A stretch of DNA of 64,000 bases from Clusia tigrina (taxonomy: Eukaryota; Arthropoda; Insecta; Diptera; Clusiidae). This document shows, in pieces, positions 24,901-37,967 of the stretch. The notes under the pieces were generated by a model. It did not search any database and was not told the DNA's origin. It worked only from the letters and a program-made list of their open reading frames with translations. Position 1 is the stretch's first letter. Each line of letters starts with the position of its first letter. Where the stretch lies: contig OV050033.1 in NCBI GenBank assembly GCA_920105625.2, positions 19,736,001 through 19,800,000 on the forward strand. The letters run 5' to 3'. Position numbers and translations under genes: made by a program.

Positions 24901-27872
24901 TTACTGCCAATAGATAGTTCCATGACTGGATTGTGTCAATGAATGCACTTTAATAAAAATAAATACTACTAATTTAACTGTAGTGCACTTTAGAATAGTT
25001 GACAAAATTCAATTAAACTTTTCTTCTTACCGCTGTTGACTTCAATTCACAACTGAACTCTCTGCGGTTCCGCATTTCCAATTTATAGTTGAACTCTTTT
25101 CTCAAGAATATTATCGAATATACCAGAAATTTGTCGATTAAGGCTAACGAGATAGTATCATTGTTTATATCTCATAGTAATACAGATCACAAATCAGTAA
25201 TCACTGATGGGTTAAAGACTTAGAGTGAATGGTATATCGAATATTCTAATAACGATATTTATGTTCGCTCATGAACACTGTCATAATTCTTTCGTCGTAA
25301 ATTTTGTTTTATGTTACAATTTCGTAAAACCAAGTGAATATCCAAATTAGCCTCATAATCGAAGGCAGTACACACTAGAAGTACAGAAGAGGTTTGTTTT
25401 AGCTTAGTGGTAAATGACATAAGGACTGCCTTTTTTAGCCAAATATTCGTTTAAGTCACCGCGTTTCGTCACTGGAGGACCCGAAACATTCCTTTGAATT
25501 TCTCTCCCAAGTATTTCAAGTTTTCTTATAAGCCATTTGAAAAACATTCGCTTCATCATTGCAGATGATTTCTGACGGTGTAAACATTGAGTAATACTCT
25601 AAATGTCCTTGGAGAATTAATGTGACAAATTCTTACTACTTGGGTGCAAGCGTTGATACCGTTCTAAAACAATTTGTCAACGACGCATGCAAATTTCTCA
25701 AAGATAAATGATGACTCAAGTGTCAAAAGGGAGTACTAACATTTTGTTGTATTATGGAAAATGCCGCTCAATGCTTACTGCAAACCATCGTAGAGCCTTC
25801 ATGCAGTAAAGACTCCTCTAAAAGTAGCTGAGGCTATTTTATATTTTCATGTAGCCTCAATTATCAAACAGCTCATCGAGAAGGAAACAATTATTTTTGT
25901 GATAATTTAAAACGAATTCGACATTATTTCTTTCCATTTTTGTTTAGTTTATAGCAAACAAAAACCTAATAATATAATTCCTGAAAAAATAACACAAATA
26001 AAGAAAGAAATTGATTCAATTGAAATTTATATTCCTACCGAATTGGCTGCAACAAAAAAAAAAAAGAAAAATATGTAACGAAACATGAATAAAAATTGAT
26101 TTTTAACATTTTTTCTCATGCTAAATGGTGACATGGTGTGCGATTTTTGCAGATCCTTAGGCTTAAAACATTTGCAAATTCTGCTTTTGCGAAATGCGCT
26201 CGTATAGCACAAAAATAGCAATGAAAATTGATACAAACAAAAAAATATGTAAAAATAAATTACAAACCGCTTCAAGGCTTTTTGGCAGGGTTTATACTAC
26301 ATTAGCGATTTTAGTTGTGCATTATACTAACCCCCGAAACTGAATCACGCAAGTGTGACATTTTCATATGTGCGCCAAAATAGAAACAGGATGATGGCAA
26401 TTAGTGCGGAACTGAATGTGTTTTTTTCCACATAATATGACAAAATAACAACTAAAAAGTGAACAAAAGGAGCGACGATGAATGCAATTTTTGAGCATCG
26501 TTACGATTTTTTCAAAACGTTTTTTGTACACGTGATGGATGGCCAGCAACATCAACACTCATACACTATTTTTAATAGAACAAATGTAAATTTTTTCCTT
26601 TTTGTCAATATTTTTGTTGATTTTGTTACATTTTAAACATTTTTTTCATCAAAAAAATCCTATGAAATAATCCCGAAAAAAAATATAAATAAATATCCCA
26701 CATCCACCCATAATCCTCTCTCTTAATTTAAGTATACAAAAAGGAGTACACAGAATTTGCTTTTTGTCGAGACTAATATTGCATTTTGAAGGTCTCCCAT
26801 TTTTGTTTTTTGCACACAGAGCCGTGGCGTCCTGTTGTAGGGACACGCATGCATACAATATGCCCACCTTGTATATCTGTAGCTTTAAGTCATAGTGGAA
26901 CGTTTGAATTCAACTTTGAGCAGCTTAAAATTCTCACGAATTACTTTTTTTTTTAGTTTAGGTAATTTAATAAAAATAAAAACCATTTTATTTTAAATTT
27001 TATTTTAACTGCACCTTTTACAGTATTTATTTAAATTGTTTATGATTTTGTTTATTTTAAATTTACAAACTTTATATACCCACAGGCAGAGTTAAGTACA
27101 CTGAAAAAAATCTTTCTTTATTTCATATACAAACAAACAATTTCCGTCCAACAATCAAACAAACAATTGTCCCCAAAAGGGCTGCTATCCAGTAAGTACA
27201 GTTCAAGTTGCTTGCACTCAACAGCAAACCAAATCAAGTAAACAAAATGTGCGTTCGTACAAATTTTCTTGCATAAATGTTGTTTTTCTACCCGCTGATT
27301 CGGCCTAACGTGCACATTCACCTAATTCATAATTCGTATGCTAACCATGAATGTCCACTCATGTCCTTCTTAATCAAAATGCTACTTAGCCGGCAGCCAG
27401 CATATAAAAACAGTCAATGTCAATTGCGGAGTTTGCATTAGAGTAATGTCGTTTTACGGTACAGTAGTAGCGATGGTTGACTGCAGTTATAGTAGAAAAA
27501 GTTTGCCAAAATATTGAAATTCATATTGACATAAAAAATTGAAAAGGCAGCGTGCCACCACAAACTGTATTTACGCTCACAATGCAATTAAAAGTTGATT
27601 GAAAAGTTTTAACGATATTAATGCAGCAATCGAAAATTAAAATAAATGCACTTTCATTATGGATTTCAGCGCATTTACATCATAACAATGGCGAAATTTT
27701 ACTGTATTTGAAACTCAAACTCAAATTTTAATTTATTTATTTGTTGGTTCACAGCTGAAATTAACGGCATCATTTTCAAATTAAAATAGTTTGATTGTTT
27801 CCTGCGGCTCAAGTGCCTTTAGTTTACAGTATAATTATCTGAGAGCAACCAAAATGGTGTAGATATGGATTG

Positions 27873-27971
27873 AGAAGACCCAGAGTCAAATTTGTAAGTG
27901 GCTCTAGAAGACACAGTGTCAAATTTGGAAGTGGCTCTAGAAGAACCAGTGTCAAATTTGCAAGAGCCGCT
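27873..27971. repeat. 33-bp tandem repeat, three copies
   Basis: Units at 27873-27905, 27906-27938 and 27939-27971 share AGAAGAcc-CAGtGTCAAATTTG-AAGTGGCTCT. The third unit has diverged at its end. The period is a multiple of three, and the minus strand is open across the repeat for 65 codons, but no start context or homology supports coding. Confidence 0.9.
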
Positions 27972-29208
27972 TAAAAATTCTATATAGAGAGACTTCTTTG
28001 AGTAGCATAGCAAGCCTCGAACGAATTTTTATTTCATTCCCAGCGTAGTGAATCTTTATACTTTGACAGACGAACTGTCAGTGGAAATCCTAACGTCTTT
28101 AGGAATGTACTTTTCTCTCCAAGTAGCTACCAGGGGTATGCGATATAAAAGCCCCTGCAACTCATACTCTGATTTAATTTATACTATGGTCTTCAATGTA
28201 AGAATTGCAGAGGAAAATTATTACTCATATAGTTAGTACTCGTATTGCTCTCCGAGAGAGCAGGCTGGATAAATAAATGAGAAATTTAGTATGTACTAGG
28301 ATTCTTCTCTATCAATATAACAAACTATTGGTGAGTTGGAGGTTCAACACTATATGCACTACCCTTGTTGCTGCACAAATTATAATTATTATGCAAATGG
28401 AATTGACTTCTTACAACCTACCAAGAATAAGATACGGTTATTAGAAGTAGAAGCACGATTTTCCAATTGTGCAACAGTTCTATGGGGACTTGGTAATAGC
28501 TTCAACTTTAACTTAGATGATTATATATCCAAAGCCAGTTACTTTTCATATTTTCCATAAGAAACAGTCTCAAAGTGATTTGAATTGTTCCAATTAATTT
28601 AATTCCAATTAAAGAAATTTGTAGAATCAAATATAGTAGCTTCCGAAATTTTTTGCTCCTTGGTCCTACGTATTCCGTTGCTATTGTACCGTAAATATTA
28701 TTACTGTAATGTGCGAAATTTAATGCGCTATACTAGAGGGTTTCTGCTCCTAATTCTAAGTCTGTGCTAGAAAGTCTCGCCAAAAATTCTGAAAATAAAC
28801 TTAAATTTTAAACTTTGTGTAAAGCTAATATAAAAATAATCCTTTAAGTCCTTTAACAAAACTCCATTCCTACTTAAAAAAAAACAATAACTTTAAATAT
28901 TATTTTTGGTAGTTTTTGACATTTACTAATTTCTGTTGTGTATATTTTTACTCTTATTTCATTTCGATTAATTTAAAAATTAATTTTCTTTTACTTTACT
29001 TTTTAATAATACAAAAAAAAAAAAATATTTACAAAAATGTTAAAAATCGCGTCCTGTCGTCTACGAATTGCCATCACCGTATCAAACGAAATCATATGCC
29101 AAATAACTTAATTTCATACACGAACCGAAAAACATTGACACAAACCATCGCGTACATGTACTCTTTAACATTACATTTGTTTGGGCATTAATGTTGACGG
29201 CACTGCAG

Positions 29209-29399
29209 CGAGACCGCTACCGTTTGCGGGTGCGTGCCTCGGATCGGGGCGACCCGCCGTCGTACGCCGATGTCGATGTTGAGTTAGATGTCGTCGATAG
29301 AAATAATAAGCCACCAATTTGGGATAGGAGTGTTTACGGGCCAATACACATACGCGAAAATGTCACTGTGGGTACGGTTGTAACATCGGTTAAGGCAAG
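29209..29399 (+). CDS. CadN: CadN alternative exon 7a-type: EC half-repeat and linker
   Basis: A 191-nt exon between CACTGCAG and AG|GTTTGT, entering in phase 0 and leaving two bases into a codon that exon F completes as AGT (Ser). It reads RDRYRLRVRASDRGDPPSY, VDVELDVVDRNNKPPIWD and VYGPIHIRENVTVGTVV. It gives the back half of the repeat opened by exon E, the inter-repeat linker and the front of the next repeat. The linker is DVVDRNNKPP rather than DVNDNxPP. Its equal length, equal phase and 33/63 identity with 32536-32726 mark the two as mutually exclusive alternatives, as for fly CadN exon 7. The donor GTTTGT is much weaker than the constitutive GTAAGT sites. It is the proximal member of the pair. 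Confidence 0.93.
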
Positions 29400-30969
29400 G
29401 TTTGTATTTCTAGTCTATGCCACTCCTCCCTAACTACTTTAAAACTTAACATTTACGCTATCAACTCTTTTACAAAGCTTTTACGTACTTTTAACTCAAA
29501 ACAAAACTAACTTTCTGGTATTTTTTTAACATAACAACACTTAACATGAATGTTAACTTAACATAGACGTAACATATGTGTCGATGCGGGCATATTTTTG
29601 TGTTTACCCGCATCGAGGTGGCAAACCTTTTATGTGCACCCACGAACGCTGAAATCACCAACCACACAGAAGGATATTTTTTCGTGTCCTGCATGGTGTA
29701 TTTGTATCCTGGCGCGGTGATTGTAGTAGTCGTGCTGTTGGTGATGGTGTTCGTGTCTTTGCTAAGTCAACAAAATTTTTTCGTGCTCTTCTCGTTTTTT
29801 GTGAACTTTAAAAACTCGCCACTGCGAACTTGCAAAATTTCTCGCAAGACGCGCAATGGCAACAATTTAAAGGAAATCAAAAATATATCTTTTTGAATTT
29901 TGGCTAAAATGTTCAAACTTATTTAATCTCACACACTCCCAGCCAATAAACTCCATTTGAAATTGGATTTCATCCTTTACCTCAACATTTCGTTTTACGC
30001 TAAGCGAGCAATAAAAAAGACAAAAAAACATTCTATAAAAAATCAAGAAAACATGCTTTAACCTAAATTCACCACCCGCCCCCGGTCCACAACAATTACA
30101 CTTAAAGAAAGTTATCAGTGACAAACAGACACATACGCGATCGTCATTCCGCCATACATGCCGAGTGTGAAGCTTTAGGCTAACGTGACCACACTGGCAG
30201 AGGTATTGGTGTTGGTGTTGGTATTGGTTTGGGTTGCCTGCACGCCCTAAAATATACTTTCGTTTTTACTACATTTGCGAGGTTGCAGTTTTCCTTTAAG
30301 GCCTTCACTCTTTCACTAGGAAATATGAACCACAGGTAATTGCTACAAAAACAATAAGAAAAATGTTAAAAAACAATTGCTAAAGTTGAAAAATTGTACA
30401 AATTAAACCATTTATATTACAAATACATCAAATGCTATTTACATAAATATAACTAAAACTATAAATAAATATAAATTGCACAAATCCTTAATTTTTAGTT
30501 GGTCGTTAAGTAAAATTTTCATTATTATGCTCTTCTTTTAGTGTAAGCATATAATTTTCAAATTTTGTGCCTTTGTAAATTAGGAAAATCATTTTGTTTT
30601 GGTAATTAAATTCGCTTTAATTGCTAAACTTTAATTGCTTTATTTTAATTATTTAATAGGTAGTTAAAAGTTATAAATTAATTTATATGCAAAAAATATA
30701 AACATTGCAAAGGATATCTTTGATACGCCAGTCCTTCTAAACACATTAAATTCCTAGGACTGTTTCTGGCCATATACAATTAATATGAGCTAATCTGCCT
30801 TCCACCATTAGGTAGAATTATGTTCATATCATGCAATGGACAATAATAATTATTTCTACAAGTGTCAGTGATTTTCGCTTAGATATGTAAAGCTTTCACA
30901 TACGATTTTTGCCAATTTTCAGGATATATCATTGAAACACTTACAATCCTTGTCCAGTTTAAAATGTTC

Positions 30970-31107
30970 TATTAAATTACAGATTTATTGGATCTAGTTT
31001 TAGATTTTTTTATTAAAACACAGATCTATTAAATCTAGTTTAGGATGTTTTATTAAAACACAGATCTATTGGATCTAGTTTTAGGATGTTTTATTAAAAC
31101 AGATTAT
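30970..31107. repeat. 41-bp tandem repeat, about 3.4 copies
   Basis: Units at 30970-31010, 31011-31050 and 31051-31091, plus a partial copy to about 31107, share TATTAAAACACAGATCTATT and GATCTAGTTTtAGGATGTTT. Each full unit carries an AGATCT-like or GATCTA palindromic core. Confidence 0.9.
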
Positions 31108-31624
31108 TATTGCATACTTTTGTCATTTACTATTGTCGTATATTAGACATTCCTTTAATTTTAGTGAATAAGGACTAGCCATGCATCGCTCAATAATAAG
31201 CCGCCGTCATGAGTACTGAATATCCTTGTGGACATTTAAGAATTGGATATCATTAAGTCGCAAAAGTCTGTTGAATTTAAACATACTCGTATATATGAAA
31301 AACAAGTAAAAAGTAGTGCAATGACTATGACTACGAGTCTAACTGGACAAACCTAATCAAGGATCATATCCTCCTTAGGTTATGTTATATATTACAATTA
31401 TTATTAGAAGATCTCTTATACATCAGTACCTGAAATTAGATCCATTGTGGTGACCTGAAGTTAATTCAAGGAATTTACTTTCTTTTTTATTAATTTTTGT
31501 ATTCTGCAGGATTTCGTGTTTTATATTGAGGACATTCACGTAAAATATGTGCTTGCTTGTAAGTGTTTTTCCAAACACAGTCAATGATGGCAATATCAGT
31601 GTCCACTTAGTTTCCATATGAGGT

Positions 31625-31810
31625 ATCGATCAATTCAAAAAGCGATCAACTCAGAAATTTATCAACTAAAAAATCGATAAACACCAAAATCGATAAATCT
31701 GTAAATGCATTGGTTTAATATTATAATCGATATGTTTAATATTATAATCGATATTTAATATTACAATCGATTGGTTTAATATTATAATCGATATGATGTT
31801 ATAATCGATC
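31625..31810. repeat. ATCGAT-rich minisatellite between alternative exons
   Basis: Eight ATCGAT hexamers occur in 185 bp, at 31625, 31673, 31689, 31726, 31747, 31766, 31787 and 31804. Five of them lie in an 18-21-bp imperfect repeat of the form TTTAATATTATAATCGATAT. Known fly proteins BEAF-32 (CGATA clusters) and DREF (TATCGATA) bind such sequences, so this could be a chromatin or insulator site. That role is inference only; a plain AT-rich minisatellite is the default reading. Confidence 0.8.
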
Positions 31811-32535
31811 GACTGCCAATTTGAGCTGTCTAAACGGCCTTCGGTATTTATCGACATCCTTTGCGCATATGTTTATATTCTTAAATTTTTCGTTTATTTT
31901 TATACGATTATGTTTAAGCTCTAGTTAAGTGCCATCTTATTTTTTAAAATCTTAATTTAATATGATAAGTTACAAAATTCAAAGGCTAGGATCGAGACTT
32001 ACAACCGAAGTTGAATGAATAAAACAATAATTTGCACTGCCTATAACACAAACAAAGAAATATATTTTTGAGAGCAACAATTAATATTTAGAGTATCATT
32101 CTGGTTTATTAAAAGAAAATTTTCATTTCTTTATTAAATTTAAACTATTTAAAATATATGCTTAAAACCAAATGCAGAACTGAGTATAAAAGCAGGCACT
32201 TTTCTCTCCCATTTTTACTGGTGTTGGGTTCTTATTTAATTCTTATTTTTTTAAATTTTTCTTTCGTTTCATATTAAAATTTAAATTTCTAAACCGAAAT
32301 AATTTAAATTATACATTTAACTATATAAAATTAAAAAAAAACACATAATTTTGTTTTTTGCTTTATTTTTTTATATATATTCAAATAAATTTCAACGTAT
32401 TGTTGCAACGCTTGATTTTGTATAAACCACAAACGAACAACAACAAAACTGAATAACTGAATTTTTTGCAATTCGATTTGAATACGCATCGAATTTGATA
32501 TAAACACACAAACGAACAAAATTGCCAACCAACAG

Positions 32536-32726
32536 CGTGAAACGTACAAATTAGAGGCAATGGCCCAAGACAAAGGCTATCCGCCGCTCTCCCGTACCGT
32601 TGAGGTGCAAATCGATGTTGTCGATCGCGCCAACAATCCACCCGTGTGGGATAATACCGTCTACGGGCCAATTTATGTCAAGGAAAATATGCCAGTTGGC
32701 GGCAAAGTCGTCTCGATCAAAGCCAG
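32536..32726 (+). CDS. CadN: CadN alternative exon 7b-type: EC half-repeat and linker
   Basis: A 191-nt exon between ACCAACAG and AG|GTCGGT, with the same start and end phase as 29209-29399. It reads RETYKLEAMAQDKGYPPLS, VEVQIDVVDRANNPPVWD and VYGPIYVKENMPVGGKVV. Conserved with the partner are DVVDR, PP-WD, VYGPI, EN and VG; the strands between differ. The linker again lacks DxND. Choice between the two exons swaps one repeat's back half and its junction, which should tune adhesion or bending at that joint rather than remove a domain. The acceptor is preceded by A/C-rich sequence with no pyrimidine tract, and the donor GTCGGT is weak, so its use probably needs an activator. Confidence 0.93.
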
Positions 32727-35700
32727 GTCGGTTCCATTTAGCAAAGCAAGCAACCAATGAAAAGTGTTTTTTTTCATTTAAGATTTACTTAGTTTTAACA
32801 TGTTAATTGTAAGTCTTTTCATTTTGGTCTTTTAAGTTTATTTCGTTTCCTTAAGTATTCATTTTGAATGTTTTCTGACGCTATATTCTTACAGATATAT
32901 ACATATATATAAATAAAAGATTATGCTAGTGACTTTATATTATATATAATTACTTTATTACCTAATTGTGTTTCCTTAATGCTATATAATGAATGTTGTT
33001 TAAATGTTAAATGCACTGAGTCCTGTTTAAAATCAACCTCACATCTCCCTGTAATATTACTCCCAAAGCCCCTGAAATCCATTCATAAATGTTCATTCAA
33101 ATGCACAGAATACAGACGGAACTTTAGTTTATTGTGCCGATTATTTTCGTAATTATTTAGTATTGAAGCACACTTATGGGCGAACGAACATTGAACGTGG
33201 GACCTAATCTACGAAGTAATTTTCACTTGGAATTAGGAGTCTTCTCAAACTAGCTTTCCAAATTTAGTTTAAAAACTGGGAATGAAAAACGTGAAGTTCA
33301 TAAATAGTTCGCCATATTAGAGCCTAGGGAATGAGTTGTTAACATCTGTGAACGTTCTCATTTTCCTGCTGATGATTATACATACCGAACCTCGGTTACT
33401 ATGAAAGTGTATTAACTTCCCGATTTCCTAAGTAAGTAGATATGCTTCAAATGACACTCGTTTAGGACGCTTCAATATCCAAAGCAGGGATATACGCTAC
33501 TCCTAAATATAAAGCTCGACGAAGTTACCATTTCCATATTGTATCTGATATTCAGTCAGTATGTCAGTGGTAGGATATTGCAACCTCATCAATCGAATAA
33601 AAAGAAATTTTTCATTAATCGACTTAAACCAATCTTCTGTCGAAAATGACTGTTGAAATATCACCAAGCCTTTAACTTTCCTAATAACCAGCCCTTATGT
33701 TGTCATACAATTTAATAAATGCAGCAATTGTGCTCAAAAGCGTGGCTGTGGTTTAATACTCGAAACCCTAGTTTTTTCCACCGTTCCAGTCCAGTGGTGC
33801 CTAAGTAGGTCAAATTTGCATAACCGAACCCCTTGCTTCACTTTTTCCCACGCTTCTACATGACTGTAGTTGCCTTGAAACGACTTCAGCGGACAATAGT
33901 TGACAGATGCGCTTAACAAAACTTTTAATTATACTAAGTTTATACCTGACGTGTAAGTTGAGGGGCAACTGCACTCCAGCGCAAGTTTGAAAGACTTTCC
34001 TGCTTTTATAATCCGTAGTTATATTGAAAAGATGCATTAAATGAACACTTTAATACCGTCGCTTAATAAGCTCCTTTTAGTTAATCCTTATTCCGTCTCC
34101 TCTAGCCAGCACTTTCATTCAGCACAGTCATTGTAATCATCATCTGCACAACAACAACACTATTAAAAACACTTTTAAATCCTTATGAGTTGTTTTTATG
34201 TTTGAACCGTTTTTTTTATTTTTTTGCACTTATTAACACTGAAAAATTGTAAATGCACAACGCAGCAGTGAATGTAGTGCTAATAGCACACACCTGCAGG
34301 TTGTGTGCCTGAACCCAGCCGCCCACCTCTTTATGCACTCATAATTAACAATTGCAACCACCGCAACTCCATTCATAAAATACGCGTACACTCGTAGTTT
34401 TAGTTGGCAGTGAGTTGTGAATTACCTAAAAGTATGCAGCAATTTTTTCCTTCCAAGTATGTATATAAAAAGCACAACACATCAGAGTACAGCACAGCAG
34501 CACAGCACAGCAGCACTGAAGCAGCGCTGGTCGAAAGGTTTTTTAATCTTGCCAGTGAGAGTGCCATGCACGCAATTAAAGCTCACTCGCCGGCTCGCTG
34601 AGTCAATTGGAGGTGATAATGCTGCATGTGGCACTCTTGCATTAGCCACCGGCTGCTGTTGTACGTGCGTAGTCGCTGCGACTGGCTGGGCCCACGCGGC
34701 TGGGAGTTACTTTTATGTGAAAAATAAATTTGCTCGCTTGTATTTGGCTCGGAGGTGTTTACCTCACTCACAGTATTTGCATGTTAAATGAGCACAAATG
34801 CAGTTTTTGTGTTGTTTTTCTTATTTTCCTCATACAAGTACTCGTATCTGGCACAGTAAGGGTGCAAAATTATGTCTAATATAGTCATAGGTAATTACAA
34901 AATGTACTCGTATTCCAATTTTTTTCTTTTTTAGGATGTACACTGAACGAAATATGCAATTACACAATGTGCTTGGGGCTGTATTTAAGCTTCAATTTGT
35001 TTTATTCCTTTTTTACGATGTCACAACTGTCGCTGCTGTCATATTCTGCGTCTTCCACAGCTCTTGATAAAATTCTTGTGACAGTTCAATAAAGCGATAT
35101 CCGTTGGATATTATTTTCTCATGTGACATGCGGCTAAATGACGTTGGCATAGTTTGCTGCCAGCCATCATTGTGTTTTTTCATTTGTTTTTTGCTCCTTT
35201 AGTTTTGGTAACAAAAGAGCCCCAGGGTACTTGATATGCAAGCATACAAGTACAATGCAGAATGTAATGCCTGGAAATTTGTGCCTGCACACTGAACTGC
35301 CCATTTTGGTCTTTGTGTGTAGAGAGAAAGACGACAGAATGGCCAACAAGGCGGTAATTTCATATTGTTCGTAAAGTTGGAAACAGACGCCCAATAAATG
35401 AGTGTGTGTGTGTGAGCCTGGTTTGGAAGATAGTTAACCAGATAAGCTAAATAGAAATGGGAGACGAATTTATGCCAGGTACCGTTTGCGCCTTTTCCAA
35501 TAGCAGCTTCTGTCCCTTGCTGGTCTTAGTTGGGCTTCTTGGATGCTCTGGATGCATCACGCAGAGGGACTTCTAAAATTCCATATGAAATTTGTAAATG
35601 GAACGGCTAAGTTCAATTTATTGGTCAGAAGAATTTGCAATTTCCTTCTGGTCATTCAATGTGGGAGCCAAATTTGAAACCTTATGATCTCTAAGTTTTA

Positions 35701-37967
35701 AGGAAGTTTTTAAGAGTTCCATTGTTGGTGACTCTGGGAGCCTTGCCCTCTGAACACTCAATTATAATAGAGCAAGCCTCATGAGCAAACATTTGCAAAT
35801 CTTATTGCATTGCGTTGCACTTTAACGTTTGAAATTCAGTTTGAATCTGAGCTTCCCTTTCTTCGAGAACTCTCTCTTTAGACTAGCAATCTGAAAAATG
35901 GTGCAGCATTCTGAATTTAATCCCTCCCACCCAACAACAAAACAGTAAAATTAATTTCGGTATATTTACCAAGGACTCGGGTCTAGAACGTGTTTTATAA
36001 TATATTAAGATCTCAAAGAAGAAAGGATATTCATAAAAGAAATATATTGTATCCTGGAATACTCGCCTGCATCTTTTGCACTGTAGCTGCTGGACGAATA
36101 CTGGATCATGAAAGGAATGAACCGACGGTTTTCACAAATATATTCAATTGTGTATTTATTAAAGGATAAAATTTCGTTGTCCTGACATTCAATTGAACGC
36201 CCTCCCTATCTCTATCCAAGCGTACTTTTGGCATATTGATTATTTTATCAACAATGTTTTTAATTTTTCCTAACTTTCCCATTTCAAACTTTCGGTTTTT
36301 TAATCTTAAAGAAACAGAAATAACTGTCAAACGTTCTGTGGAGTGCCAAATTTTACTCCTCCCGTTTCGTTGCGTCGAGTATGAATGTTTTGGGAATTGA
36401 TGTTTGAATCAAGGGGAGGAGCATTTATTCCGTATACAAACAGACTGCTTTCTCCTTAGTTTATGACTGAATCGGCAGAATTCCATTGTGCTGACTGGAC
36501 TGGGAGTTCACTCATTAATCGGAGTAATTTGCTCTTTATATTTACGTTGCAATTTTTGCTACTGCCTTCGACAAAACTAAACGCATATAAAGGAGAAACA
36601 GGAACTGCAATCGAAGGACTCTTTCGTTGTTATTTCAGAGCGTAGCAGCGTTTGTGTGCACGCAGTAATTAGAAGTAATTTGCAGTGAATTTTGTTGAGT
36701 GTACATCTACGCAACTAGCACAGCAGCACTTAAATCAGCACCGTAGTCTAAGCGTGTGTGTATGATCACATGTGGTGGCATGCCACGCAAAGGAAACCAA
36801 AATTGCTACTAGAATCTTTTTTTGTTGTAATTTTTGCTTTAATACTTTTTCCTGCTATTTTAACCCAAAATTCTTATGTTTAGTTATTTGAACCGTTACC
36901 TTACCTTACGTTACGTTACATTTATGCAATTATCTTGTCCCAGCACTTTATATAAACGCGTATGTAATGCGTAGGGTACATATATACTGGTAAATACATA
37001 CATAGCTGTATGCTAGCCATACATACTCGAATATATATATTTATACATAAGTACAAAAGAATGAAAGCAAAGCAAAGCAAGTTAAGTAAAAATAATGCAA
37101 CGTAAACACACGCACACACACAAGCACACACTCGCATAAATAAAATGGCAAACGAGCAGAGGAAAAGAATGGTTGTTGTAACACATTTTAACACAAATCG
37201 CAAGAAGCGCGGACGTGGGAAAAGAGAATTTTAAATTTGCGGCCGCACTTCCGCTCCGTGTACAGGTGCAGATGTAGATACATGTGTGCATTTGTTGCTG
37301 CTGTGCCGGGTATCTATCTGATAAGTGTAACAGCACAGTAATTGTAGTAGCGACAGATAATGCGCCCGCGTAACTACATTTGTTGTTTGACACAGAAGCA
37401 TACTTATGGGCGCTCACACACATGCCACCGGTGAATGAGTGTTAGAAAAAAGAAGATTGCATTCAGCAGCACAGCCACACAAGAACAAGTGTGTTTACAG
37501 ATGCGTGTTTGTGAGTAAGTATGTGTGTGTGTGCGTGTTTGCGTGATGTGTTGAAGGTGGCGTTAGCACACACACAAAAATTCATAGCTTAGTCGTTAGG
37601 TGGTACCTAGGTACGTAGATCTGTAGGATAATAATTTAAGGATATGATATATTTTAAAAATTTATTTCATTTTCAGTTTTTTTTCTCATTTTTGTATTCT
37701 TGCTTTTACTACGTACATGCTGCAAATGTGCTGCATTGTTCGCCGATGGTGACTGTGTATATGTGTGTATGTGTGTGTGTGTGGTTGCTTCAGAGAGTGT
37801 TTATGAGTTTGCGGTATCTTCAATTCTGGCGACAACAGCCACAGTAGAACAAAAACAAACACACGGGACGTAACAACAATAACAACAACTTACACACAAA
37901 TGCTGTTATTATTATTTGTGTGCAGGAGGTGAGCTGTTGTTGTAGTTATATTTCTATGTGTATATGA

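Larger units (their letters stand above)
23617..29208 (+). other. CadN: CadN intron between exon E and first alternative exon
   Basis: A 5,592-bp AT-rich intron. It holds a tRNA-like SINE unit with tandem tail copies (24488-24900) and a 33-bp triple repeat (27873-27971). ORFs at 28048-28236 and 28336-28560 resemble no family that I know. The intron ends with ATGTTGACGGCACTGCAG, which has a weak polypyrimidine tract. Confidence 0.9.
29400..32535 (+). other. CadN: Spacer intron between the two alternative exons
   Basis: A 3,136-bp interval. At 29541-29556 there is a small perfect inverted repeat, TTAACATGAATGTTAA. A 41-bp tandem repeat lies at 30970-31107 and an ATCGAT-rich repeat at 31625-31810. 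The rest is AT-rich and shows nothing else that I can name. The spacer is too long for simple steric exclusion between splice sites. Confidence 0.85.

Noticed and set aside
27873..27971. Regular repeats that could suggest a CRISPR-like array
   Set aside because: The units are directly adjacent with no unique spacers, lie in a fly intron, and diverge from unit to unit. It is a plain tandem repeat.
28048..28560. Two neighbouring ORFs (63 and 75 codons) upstream of the 7a-type exon
   Set aside because: No domain, start context, splice signals or cadherin features; consistent with chance open frames.
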